Source: Anaerolineales bacterium UBA7227 (GTDB lineage: Bacteria; Chloroflexota; Anaerolineae; Anaerolineales; Villigracilaceae). Taken from it: 8,047 bases of DNA. Shown piece after piece: positions 1 through 5,451 of the stretch (position 1 is its first letter; every line of letters begins with the position of its first letter). The stretch is taken from positions 1-8,047 of the forward strand of contig DKTP01000042.1 of assembly GCA_002473085.1 (NCBI GenBank). Direction: 5' to 3'. Both the position numbers and the translations under genes were made by a program. The notes beneath the pieces are model-generated. The model was not told where the DNA came from. It did no database searches and saw only the letters and a list, made by a program, of their open reading frames with translations.

Positions 1-341
1 CCGGTGCCGCCGCCCATGCCCGCGGTGACGAACACCATGTCCGAGCCTTTCAGGACGTTGTACAGTTCGTCGGAGGACTCCTCCGCGGCCTTGCGTCCGA
101 TCTCCGGGTCGCCGCCCGCGCCGAGGCCGCGCGTCAACTTGTCGCCGAGGCGGACTCGGGTCGGCGCCTTCGAAAGGATCAGGGCTTGCGCGTCGGTGTT
201 GACGGAGATGAATTCCACGCCTTGAATGCCTTCGTCCATCATGCGGTTGACGGCGTTCGAGCCGCCGCCGCCCACGCCGATGACTTTGATGCGTGCGTAT
301 GATTCTGTGGATTGGTTTCGGGCAATTTTGTTCGCGTCCAT
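1..341 (-). CDS. ftsZ: Cell division protein FtsZ, N-terminal part (runs off the window)
   Basis: FtsZ is the tubulin-like GTPase that polymerises into the cytoplasmic Z ring and recruits the divisome. Only the first 113 codons are in the window; the gene continues past position 1. The GTP-binding loops are visible: [11 protein letters not shown] (about 24-34, T1), SVNTDAQAL (46-54, T2), [10 protein letters not shown] (73-82, T3), and GMGGGT (108-113), the start of the tubulin signature GGGTG. The start is the ATG at 341-339, chosen because AGGAG (353-349) lies 7 nt upstream and the protein then begins with a short N-terminal tail ([10 protein letters not shown]) before the Rossmann strand IKVIGVG, as is usual for FtsZ. 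It follows ftsA after 105 nt, the longest gap in the cluster, which contains a possible separate promoter. Family assignment is essentially certain; the C-terminal GTPase-activating and FtsA-binding parts cannot be seen. Confidence 0.97.
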   Translation of the reverse strand, partial: MDANKIARNQSTESYARIKVIGVGGGGSNAVNRMMDEGIQGVEFISVNTDAQALILSKAPTRVRLGDKLTRGLGAGGDPEIGRKAAEESSDELYNVLKGSDMVFVTAGMGGGT

Positions 342-359
342 AGGGCTTCTCCTTTTGCG

Positions 360-365
360 ATTATA
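360..365 (-). promoter_or_regulatory. Possible -10 box of an ftsZ promoter
   Basis: The minus strand reads TATAAT at 365-360, a perfect sigma-70-type -10 hexamer, in the AT-rich half of the ftsA-ftsZ gap. No good -35 is present: at 17-nt spacing the hexamer is TGCGCG. Transcription starting about 7 nt downstream (near 353) would give a leader of roughly 12 nt that barely includes the ftsZ Shine-Dalgarno. Separate ftsZ promoters inside or just after ftsA are common in dcw clusters, which makes a promoter plausible here, but a chance match in an AT-rich spacer is possible. Confidence 0.35.
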
Positions 366-392
366 CAGGCAAAATTAATTTGCGCGCAGGGT

Positions 393-441
393 AAAAAGTA
401 CTCTCGAAATCTTAAAAGTCCAAAAGGCTTTCAGGATTTCG
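393..441 (-). terminator. Hairpin after ftsA, possible weak terminator or attenuator
   Basis: On the minus strand, 6 nt after the ftsA stop, a perfect 7-nt inverted repeat CGAAATC (441-435) / GATTTCG (411-405) encloses a second stem: AAAGCC pairs with GGACTTT, with one bulged A, around a TTTT loop. A run of five T (397-393) follows, but it starts 7 nt after the stem, so this is not a classical intrinsic terminator. It could reduce read-through, stabilise a 3' end or be a processing site that separates ftsA from ftsZ expression. The pairing is seen directly; the function is inferred. Confidence 0.3.
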
Positions 442-446
442 GAACG

Positions 447-1685
447 TTACGGCAGCAGTCTCTTGATCCATTCTTTGATGTGGGCAAAGGCCATATTCGG
501 TTCTCCTTTCGCGCGGCGCTTCCGGCCGCGCGTCGGATGCGTCTCGCCTCCGTGCGCGTGGAAGCCCCAATAGAGGAGTCCCACGCTGGTGGAAAAAGCG
601 GGCGAGTTCAATTTGTCCACCAGGCCGACGAGGTTCTCGGGCTGCGCGGCGCGCGCCGGGACGCCCATCACGCTGGAGGCGAGGCGCTTGATGCCGGGCA
701 GCATGGACACGCCGCCGGTCAACACGATGCCGGCCGGCAGGAGGCCGTCGTAGCCGGAGCGTTTGATCTCCTGATGGATCAGTTTGAAAATTTCCGTCAC
801 GCGTTCTTCGATGATGTGCGACAGGTCCTGCCGGTTGATCTGCACCGCGTGATCCTCGCCGAAGGGACGGATGTTGAAATATTCCTCGGGGCCGATCTCG
901 CTGCGCAGCGCGTGCCCCTGCTGTTTCTTCACTTCCTCGGCCTGGCTCACCGGCAGGCGCAGGCCGTGCGCGATGTCCTGCGTGACGTGATTCCCGCCGA
1001 CGGCCAGCACCATCGTGTGCCACACATTGCCGCCGACATAGATCGCCAGGTCGGTCGTCCCGCCGCCGATGTCGCAGACGGCCACGCCCATCTCGCGCTC
1101 CTGCTCGGTCAAGGTCACTTCGCCGGAGGCCAGCGGGTTCAGCACAAACTGCATATCCTTCACTCCGGCCGCGGCCACGCATTGGCGCAGATTGTCCATC
1201 GTCGCGGCCGAGGCGGTGATGATGTGCGTCTCCACTTCCAGTTTGTAGCCGTGCAGGCCGATGGGCTGGCGGATGCCGTCCTGCCCGTCAATGGCGAAGC
1301 CGCGCGTGATGACGTGGACGATCTCGCGGTCCGAGGGGATGGCGATGGCGCGCGCGCCGTCGAGGGCGTTGAACACGTCCAGTTCGTCCACCACCCCGCC
1401 GGTGATTCCCGAAGCGCCGCGGCTGTTCACCGACGAAACGTGCGCGCCCGCCAAACTCACCAGCGCGCTTGTGATCTCCAGTCCCGAAGTATGCTCGGCG
1501 CGCTGCACCGAACGGCGGATGGCCTGCGTGGCCGCGTTCAGGTCCACGATGTTGCCCTTCTTGATACCCTCCGACGGTTCGATGCCCACGCCCAAAATGC
1601 GGATGGAGGCGGCGTCTTCCACGCGCCCAACCAGCGTGCAAATCTTCGTCGTGCCAACGTCAATGCCTACTACAATCTCTTCCAT
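447..1685 (-). CDS. ftsA: Cell division protein FtsA
   Basis: FtsA is an actin-like ATPase that tethers FtsZ filaments to the inner face of the membrane and helps activate septal synthesis. The 412-aa product has the normal length. It shows the actin-fold signatures phosphate-1 GIDVGTTK (7-14), phosphate-2 VCDIGGGTTDLAIY (203-216) and the adenosine motif GIVLTGGVSMLPG (319-331). The region after about residue 83 (AHVSSVNSRG onward) is the SHS2/1C domain typical of FtsA rather than MreB or DnaK. A basic, probably flexible linker (about 380-396) leads to the C-terminal amphipathic helix MAFAHIKEWIKRLLP (398-412), the membrane-targeting sequence. The start ATG at 1685-1683 was chosen because the protein then begins MEEIVVGIDVGTTK; longer versions would run through ftsQ. 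It begins 1 nt after the ftsQ stop with only a weak upstream GGGA, so coupled translation is likely. A hairpin follows its stop codon. Confidence 0.97.
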   Translation of the reverse strand: MEEIVVGIDVGTTKICTLVGRVEDAASIRILGVGIEPSEGIKKGNIVDLNAATQAIRRSVQRAEHTSGLEITSALVSLAGAHVSSVNSRGASGITGGVVDELDVFNALDGARAIAIPSDREIVHVITRGFAIDGQDGIRQPIGLHGYKLEVETHIITASAATMDNLRQCVAAAGVKDMQFVLNPLASGEVTLTEQEREMGVAVCDIGGGTTDLAIYVGGNVWHTMVLAVGGNHVTQDIAHGLRLPVSQAEEVKKQQGHALRSEIGPEEYFNIRPFGEDHAVQINRQDLSHIIEERVTEIFKLIHQEIKRSGYDGLLPAGIVLTGGVSMLPGIKRLASSVMGVPARAAQPENLVGLVDKLNSPAFSTSVGLLYWGFHAHGGETHPTRGRKRRAKGEPNMAFAHIKEWIKRLLP

Positions 1686-1686
1686 G

Positions 1687-2652
1687 TCATTGTCCCAAAC
1701 GATAGTATGGGGCGTTCGGATACGCCACATTGATAAATACCGGCGTGATGCCGCGTTGCAGTGTCGCGTCCACGAGCGCGGCATAAACGCGCAGTTTGAC
1801 GTCCGTCTGCGCGGGGTTCGCGCCAAACCAGACCGTCCAGCCGCGCGCGTCCACCCAGCCGAGTCCGTACTTCGGGTCGTACATCAACGCCGAGCCCTGC
1901 GGGACGTTCGGCGCCAGCAGGCGGATGGATTCGACGATCCCCGGCGACACATACGGGACGGGCGCAAGCGGATCCGTCATGGACTTCGGGCCGGTCGGCG
2001 GCGACCCCGAGGCGCTGACCACCACCAGGTCGCTCCGCTCGCCGCGCGGACGGAAGATGACGCCCTGCGCGTCCACCCAGGCGTAGCGGCCGTCCTGCTC
2101 CCAGCGGATGACTGGCTGCCGCTCCACGATGCGCGCGACGACGCGGTTCGGCAACTCCACCGAGACCTTCGCCGAGACGATCTCCGGGAAATGGAGCCGC
2201 AAGTCCGTCTCCACTTCGGAGGGGACGACCAGGAAGATGGGCGCGTCGTTCAAATGCAGCGCGGACTCCACTTCGTCCGCCGTGAGCGCCTGGTTGCCGA
2301 TCAGGGAGGCCGCCGCGACGCGGAAGTCGGGCAGAGTCCAGGCGAAGTAGATCCCTGCGCCGAGCAAGGCTGTGAGGAAGAACGACAGCAGCCTCCAGCC
2401 GACGCGGATGCGCGGCATCGTCGGCGCCTGAAGTTGACCTGCGGCGGGCGCGGCCGCGGCCACGGCGTCGTAGCGGCGGACGGGTTTAGGTTCGGCGCGG
2501 CGCGTCGAGGCGTCGAGCGTCACGCCGCGGCGCGGCAGGGTGGAGGTCGGGAGCGAGGCGCGCTTCGGGACGCGCGTCAGGCGGCGGTTTTCCTGTTCCT
2601 TCCGCCGCGCCCGCACGAGGTCCGAACGGCTGCGAGTGTCTTTGTCGCTCAC
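1687..2652 (-). CDS. ftsQ: Cell division protein FtsQ/DivIB
   Basis: FtsQ (DivIB) is a bitopic membrane protein that links the cytoplasmic Z ring to the septal synthesis machinery through FtsB/FtsL. The 321-aa product has a basic cytoplasmic N-terminus (about 1-83; 19 Arg/Lys in the first 60 residues), one transmembrane segment near 84-107 (WRLLSFFLTALLGAGIYFAW), then a POTRA-like domain (about 108-180; FRVAAASLIGNQALTADEVE, LPNRVVARIVERQPVI) and a FtsQ-type beta domain (WVDAQGVIF at 192-200, WVDARGW later). The start is taken as GTG at 2652-2650: it overlaps the ddl stop as GTGA and has GGAGGG a few bases upstream. A further upstream ATG would read through 100 bases of ddl. The sequence is weakly conserved as usual for this family, and identification rests on topology, POTRA-like motifs and position between ddl and ftsA. 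The long Arg-rich N-terminus is larger than in many FtsQ proteins. Confidence 0.92.
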   Translation of the reverse strand: MSDKDTRSRSDLVRARRKEQENRRLTRVPKRASLPTSTLPRRGVTLDASTRRAEPKPVRRYDAVAAAAPAAGQLQAPTMPRIRVGWRLLSFFLTALLGAGIYFAWTLPDFRVAAASLIGNQALTADEVESALHLNDAPIFLVVPSEVETDLRLHFPEIVSAKVSVELPNRVVARIVERQPVIRWEQDGRYAWVDAQGVIFRPRGERSDLVVVSASGSPPTGPKSMTDPLAPVPYVSPGIVESIRLLAPNVPQGSALMYDPKYGLGWVDARGWTVWFGANPAQTDVKLRVYAALVDATLQRGITPVFINVAYPNAPYYRLGQ

Positions 2653-3767
2653 GCGTCCCTCCGAAATTCGCGGACGGTGGCGTCGCGTTCCGCCTTGCGT
2701 TCGAGCGCAAGTTGGATGAGACGGTCCACCAGTTCGGGATACGAAACGCCGCTGGCGTTCCACAGTTTCGGGTACATGCTGATGCTGGTGAAGCCGGGCA
2801 GGGTGTTGAGTTCGTTGAGGATCACCCGTCCCGTTTCTTTTTCGAGGAAGAAATCAACCCGCGCCATTCCCGCGCAGTCAACGGCTTTGTAGGCGCGCAG
2901 GGCGAGTTCGCGGACCCGCTCCGCGGCCGCTTCGGGAATCTGCGCGGGGATGACCAGTCCGCTCGTGCCGTCCACGTATTTCGATTCGTACGAGTAAAAT
3001 TCTCGGCTCGGCAGCACTTCGCCGCATACCGAGACGACGGGATCGTCGTTGCCCAACACGCTGATCTCGATCTCGCGGGCGTCCACGCCGCGCTCCACGA
3101 GGACGCGGCGGTCGAAGGACGCGGCTTCCATCAGGCCTTCGCCCAAATCCGAGCGGTTGTTGCACTTGGAGATTCCCACCGAGGAGCCGAGGTTGGCGGG
3201 TTTGACGAACAGCGGATACGCCCCCAGCGCCTCCGCCCTGCGGATGGCCGCGTCCATGTCCCGTTGGATCTCGGCGCGGCGCAGCACAACCCAGTCCGTC
3301 ACGGGGATGTCGTTGGCGCGCATCACGTCTTTGAAGACGCCCTTGTCCATGCCCACCGCCGAACCGACCACGCCCGCGCCCACGTAGGCCGCGTCCGCCA
3401 GTTCGAAAAGTCCCTGCACCGTGCCGTCTTCGCCGAACGAGCCGTGCAGGACGGGGAAGAAGACGTCAATATCCGAAAGTTTCACGCGCTTCGAGTCGCG
3501 CAGCGCGTAGAGACCGGGATGGTCGGGCTCGGGGAACATGAAAGCGCGGTCGAGGGATTCGGTCTCGTTTTGCTCCAGCGCCGCGAGGGCGTTTTCTCCC
3601 GTCAACCAGTTCCCCGCGTGCGTGATGCCGACCGGGAAGACCTCGTATTTCGACGGGTCCAGCGCGGCGATCACCGAGCGCGCCGACATGAGCGAGACTT
3701 CATGCTCGCCGGAGCGTCCGCCGAAGAGGACGGCAATTCGTAAACGGGAAGGGTTGGTTGAGATCAT
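2649..3767 (-). CDS. ddl: D-alanine--D-alanine ligase
   Basis: Ddl joins two D-alanines using ATP in the cytoplasm, producing the dipeptide that MurF adds to the peptidoglycan stem. The 372-aa product has the ATP-grasp ligase layout: GGRSGEHEVS (16-25) with the N-terminal Glu that contacts the first D-Ala, LHGSFGEDGTVQG (107-119), VKPANLGSSVG (188-198) with the conserved Ser pair, the omega-loop EFYSYESKY (256-264), ARVDFFLE (302-309) and NELNTLPGFTSISMYP (318-333) for metal and substrate binding. Tyr264 in ESKY matches the Tyr of ordinary D-Ala-D-Ala ligases, so a VanA-type D-Ala-D-Lac specificity is not suggested. The ATG at 3767-3765 is the only start close before IAVLFGG. It lacks a Shine-Dalgarno: the bases directly upstream are 7-bp repeats bounding the neighbouring IVS-family gene, whose stop lies 28 nt away. 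The 3' end overlaps ftsQ by 4 nt and carries the ftsQ ribosome binding site. Confidence 0.97.
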   Translation of the reverse strand: MISTNPSRLRIAVLFGGRSGEHEVSLMSARSVIAALDPSKYEVFPVGITHAGNWLTGENALAALEQNETESLDRAFMFPEPDHPGLYALRDSKRVKLSDIDVFFPVLHGSFGEDGTVQGLFELADAAYVGAGVVGSAVGMDKGVFKDVMRANDIPVTDWVVLRRAEIQRDMDAAIRRAEALGAYPLFVKPANLGSSVGISKCNNRSDLGEGLMEAASFDRRVLVERGVDAREIEISVLGNDDPVVSVCGEVLPSREFYSYESKYVDGTSGLVIPAQIPEAAAERVRELALRAYKAVDCAGMARVDFFLEKETGRVILNELNTLPGFTSISMYPKLWNASGVSYPELVDRLIQLALERKAERDATVREFRRDA

Positions 3768-3768
3768 A

Positions 3769-3789
3769 TTGCGTATTGCGTAATGCGTA
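3769..3789 (-). repeat. Three tandem TACGCAN heptamers, ddl-side end of the cassette
   Basis: Read on the minus strand from 3789 down, the sequence is TACGCAT, TACGCAA, TACGCAA, an exact 7-bp period. The array ends one base before the ddl start codon (3767) and begins 6 bases after the stop of the four-helix-bundle gene (3796). It occupies the place where a ddl Shine-Dalgarno would be expected. Confidence 0.9.
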
Positions 3790-3795
3790 ACTGAT

Positions 3796-4293
3796 TTATG
3801 GTAATGGAGCTTTCTCAAGGAGTTGGTCAAGGGTTAATTCGGGTCCAGTGAAATATTGCGCTTGCTCCTCACGGATATTTCTGCCGCGTTCCTTTGGCGT
3901 CATGGTCAAGAGTAGTCGAATGCTTTGCGTCAAAAGTTGTATGCGATGAAAAGCGACTTTCTCACTCAAAACATGGCGACTTTTGTAATACCAATCTCTG
4001 CTCTCGCGCGCCGAACCAAGAGAATATTCCATGAATCGTGCGCGATCTTTGCCTGAACTGCGCGAATATCCTTCTGCTATATTCACGCTGACTGAGCCAA
4101 CTGCCTCGTAAAGTTGATCAGATAATTTGATCGTCCTTCGGTCTGCGACAAGTTTGGTCGCATCGAACCAGGATAATTCGCCAAGAAAGAGCGCAATGCG
4201 ATATACCGTCATCTTCCAAAGAACATCGTCTTTGAAATCGGCGGGAACTTTCTCCATCCATTCTTGAAAATTAGTAAAAGATTCCATCGTCAT
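3796..4293 (-). CDS. Four helix bundle protein, 23S rRNA intervening-sequence (IVS/S23) family
   Basis: The 165-aa product belongs to the four-helix-bundle family first seen in 23S rRNA intervening sequences and related to Avd of diversity-generating retroelements. Its biochemical role is unknown. The family core is clear: a first helix DDVLWKMTVYRIALFLGEL (22-40), then the signature VSVNIAEGYSR (68-78), DRARFMEYSLGSARESRDW (83-101) and a fourth helix around 114-131. About 30 residues follow (RGRNIREEQAQYF to the end), so the protein is longer than the usual 115-130 aa. The ATG at 4293-4291 is used; the ATG two codons later is equally possible, and neither has a clear Shine-Dalgarno. It lies 34 nt after murB and 28 nt before ddl, inside flanking 7-bp repeats. 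Its base composition is far lower in GC than the neighbouring genes, suggesting transfer. The frame is intact with conserved motifs, so it is probably functional. A role in cell wall synthesis is not implied by its location. Confidence 0.9.
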   Translation of the reverse strand: MTMESFTNFQEWMEKVPADFKDDVLWKMTVYRIALFLGELSWFDATKLVADRRTIKLSDQLYEAVGSVSVNIAEGYSRSSGKDRARFMEYSLGSARESRDWYYKSRHVLSEKVAFHRIQLLTQSIRLLLTMTPKERGRNIREEQAQYFTGPELTLDQLLEKAPLP

Positions 4294-4300
4294 CGCTCAT

Positions 4301-4335
4301 TACGCAATACGTACTACGCACTACGCGCTACGCAT
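4301..4335 (+). repeat. Five tandem TACGCAN heptamers, murB-side end of the cassette
   Basis: The plus strand reads TACGCAA, TACGTAC, TACGCAC, TACGCGC, TACGCAT with an exact 7-bp period. It is the same consensus as the array at 3769-3789 but in opposite orientation. The murB stop codon (4330-4328) and its penultimate bases lie inside the last units, so the repeat forms the 3' end of murB. Confidence 0.9.
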
Positions 4336-5245
4336 CCCATTCGCCAATCATCTCGATTTCCAATTCCAACATCACTCCAAACTCATCCTTTACTTTCTTC
4401 TGCACGAGTTCGATCAGCGCGCGGATGTCGCCCGCTTTCGTCTCGCCGTGATTGACGAAAAAATTTCCATGTACCGCGCTGATCTCCGCGTTGCCGACAC
4501 GCGCGCCTTTCAAACCCGCGGCTTCGACGAGCCTCCCCGCGAAATCGCCCGGCGGATTCTTGAACATCGAACCCATGCTGGCGCCCGGCGGCTGCGTGGA
4601 CTTGCGGCGCTGTACGAATTGTCCGATTGTAGCAGACACATCCGCGGCGGTCGCATTTTTTAAACCAAACGCCGCGGAGAGAATCACGGCCCGCGCAGCG
4701 CCGCGCTTCAAGACGCTGGAACGGTAACCGTATTCCATTTGGTCCGCCGTCCATGTTTCGCGGCCGCGCCCGGTGAGCAATTCTGTCTCGATGAGACTGC
4801 CGGCCACGTCCCCGCCGAACGCGCCCGCGTTGCCGTAGACCGCGCCGCCGAGCGTGCCGGGGATGGCGGAGGCCCACTCGAGTCCCGACAGTCCCTGCGA
4901 CGCGCAGCGGTTGGCGAGATTGCTGAACACGACGCCCGATTCCGCCCGGACCTTCGGCCGTTCGCCCGTCTCGAAGCGGACAGCCTTCGCCCGGTTCAAC
5001 ACGACGACGCCGCGCACGCCCCGGTCGCTGACGAGGACGTTCGATCCGCCGCCGAGGATAAAATACGGCGCGTCCATCGCCCATAATTGAGAGACCGCGT
5101 CCGCCAGCTCGTCCGCGGATTTGACAACGACGAGCGCGTCCGCCGGGCCGCCGATGCGCGCGGAGGTATACGGCGCAAGCGTCACGTTCTCTTGCAGCCG
5201 CTCTCCAAAGGCAGCGCGCAGATCGGCGATCGTCGGCATCCTCAT
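4328..5245 (-). CDS. murB: UDP-N-acetylenolpyruvoylglucosamine reductase MurB
   Basis: MurB is a cytoplasmic FAD enzyme that uses NADPH to reduce UDP-GlcNAc-enolpyruvate to UDP-MurNAc, the second committed step of peptidoglycan synthesis. The 305-aa product shows the FAD-binding motifs YTSARIGGPAD (26-36), LGGGSNVLVSD (64-74) and GLEWASAIPGTLGGAVYGNA (121-140), then YGYRSSVLK (172-180) with the substrate-contacting Arg, GSMFKNP (225-231) with the proton-donating Ser226, and the C-terminal LELEIEMIGEW with the conserved catalytic-region Glu near 296. Length fits the shorter type II MurB enzymes. The ATG at 5245-5243 is given, but the ATG two codons downstream (5239-5237) has a better-spaced AGGG and may be the true start. 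It begins 2 nt after the small basic ORF. Its last two codons and stop fall in the 7-bp repeat array bounding the IVS-family gene, so the original C-terminus may have been slightly altered. Confidence 0.96.
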   Translation of the reverse strand: MRMPTIADLRAAFGERLQENVTLAPYTSARIGGPADALVVVKSADELADAVSQLWAMDAPYFILGGGSNVLVSDRGVRGVVVLNRAKAVRFETGERPKVRAESGVVFSNLANRCASQGLSGLEWASAIPGTLGGAVYGNAGAFGGDVAGSLIETELLTGRGRETWTADQMEYGYRSSVLKRGAARAVILSAAFGLKNATAADVSATIGQFVQRRKSTQPPGASMGSMFKNPPGDFAGRLVEAAGLKGARVGNAEISAVHGNFFVNHGETKAGDIRALIELVQKKVKDEFGVMLELEIEMIGEWDA

Positions 5246-5247
5246 CC

Positions 5248-5445
5248 CTATATCTTCGTCAAATGGACGATCAACTTCTCGACCGCCGCCTTGTATTTCG
5301 CGCCCTTCGCGATCCTGCGAAGTTTGCTCGCCTTCTTCCTGCCCTCGCTGCGGATGGCTTCCGTATTGATCAGCGCCATCTTGAGCGGAGGCAGGGCCAG
5401 CGCGTCGGATTCAAAGCGGCGGGTTTCCGATTTCGATTTTTTCAT
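5248..5445 (-). CDS. Small basic protein of unknown function between murC and murB
   Basis: This 65-aa ORF is not a family I recognise. It fills the murC-murB gap precisely: it starts 6 nt after the murC stop and ends 2 nt before the murB ATG, with GAGGAG just upstream of its start codon (5445-5443). That spacing and ribosome site argue that it is translated. The product is strongly basic (12 Lys and 6 Arg against 6 acidic residues) and has no signal peptide or membrane segment. The N-terminus KKSKSETRRFES looks disordered; residues about 29-62 (EAIRSEGRKKASKLRRIAK, then KYKAAVEKLIVHL) could form one or two positively charged helices. A nucleic acid or acidic-membrane partner is possible but is only a guess from charge. 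It could be a lineage-specific member of the operon. Confidence 0.65.
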   Translation of the reverse strand: MKKSKSETRRFESDALALPPLKMALINTEAIRSEGRKKASKLRRIAKGAKYKAAVEKLIVHLTKI

Positions 5446-5451
5446 GGCTCC

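Larger units (their letters stand above)
3768..4335. mobile_element. Putative IVS-like cassette: four-helix-bundle gene bounded by inverted 7-bp repeat arrays
   Basis: This segment separates murB from ddl, two genes that often adjoin in dcw clusters. Its coding part is AT-richer than the surroundings: 3901-3960 contains 25 G+C in 60 bases (42%), while 3241-3300 in ddl contains 42 (70%). Both ends carry tandem TACGCAN heptamers in opposite orientation, including a perfect 14-nt inverted repeat (3772-3785 and 4298-4311). It encodes only one protein, a relative of proteins carried by intervening sequences of bacterial 23S rRNA genes, which are likewise bounded by inverted repeats. No transposase or recombinase is present, so if it moves it depends on other factors or an unknown mechanism. 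No clear target-site duplication outside the repeats was seen. Mobility is inferred from composition, architecture and position. Confidence 0.45.

Noticed and set aside
312..2892. Long plus-strand open frames (473 and 543 codons) opposite ftsA, ftsQ and ddl
   Set aside because: They are antisense shadows of high-GC genes: low-complexity Arg/Ala/His-rich translations, no recognisable domains, no ribosome sites, and they oppose confidently identified genes.
2649..3767. Vancomycin-resistance type D-Ala-D-Lac ligase
   Set aside because: The omega-loop has the Tyr (ESKY) of ordinary D-Ala-D-Ala ligases, and the gene sits in a dcw cluster with no vanH or vanX neighbours.
3768..3830. N-terminal extension of ddl by 21 residues to an upstream ATG
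   Set aside because: It would translate the repeat array and overlap the end of the four-helix-bundle gene, and the extra residues are not typical of Ddl. The ATG at 3767 fits the family N-terminus.
3768..3840. Possible promoter for ddl (TTGACC or TTGAGA near the end of the four-helix-bundle gene)
   Set aside because: No -10 hexamer of useful quality lies 16-18 nt downstream; the nearest, CATAAA, is at the wrong spacing for both.
3769..4335. CRISPR-like array from the short repeats
   Set aside because: The units are 7 bp, directly abutting, without spacers, and in inverted arrays at two ends of a gene.
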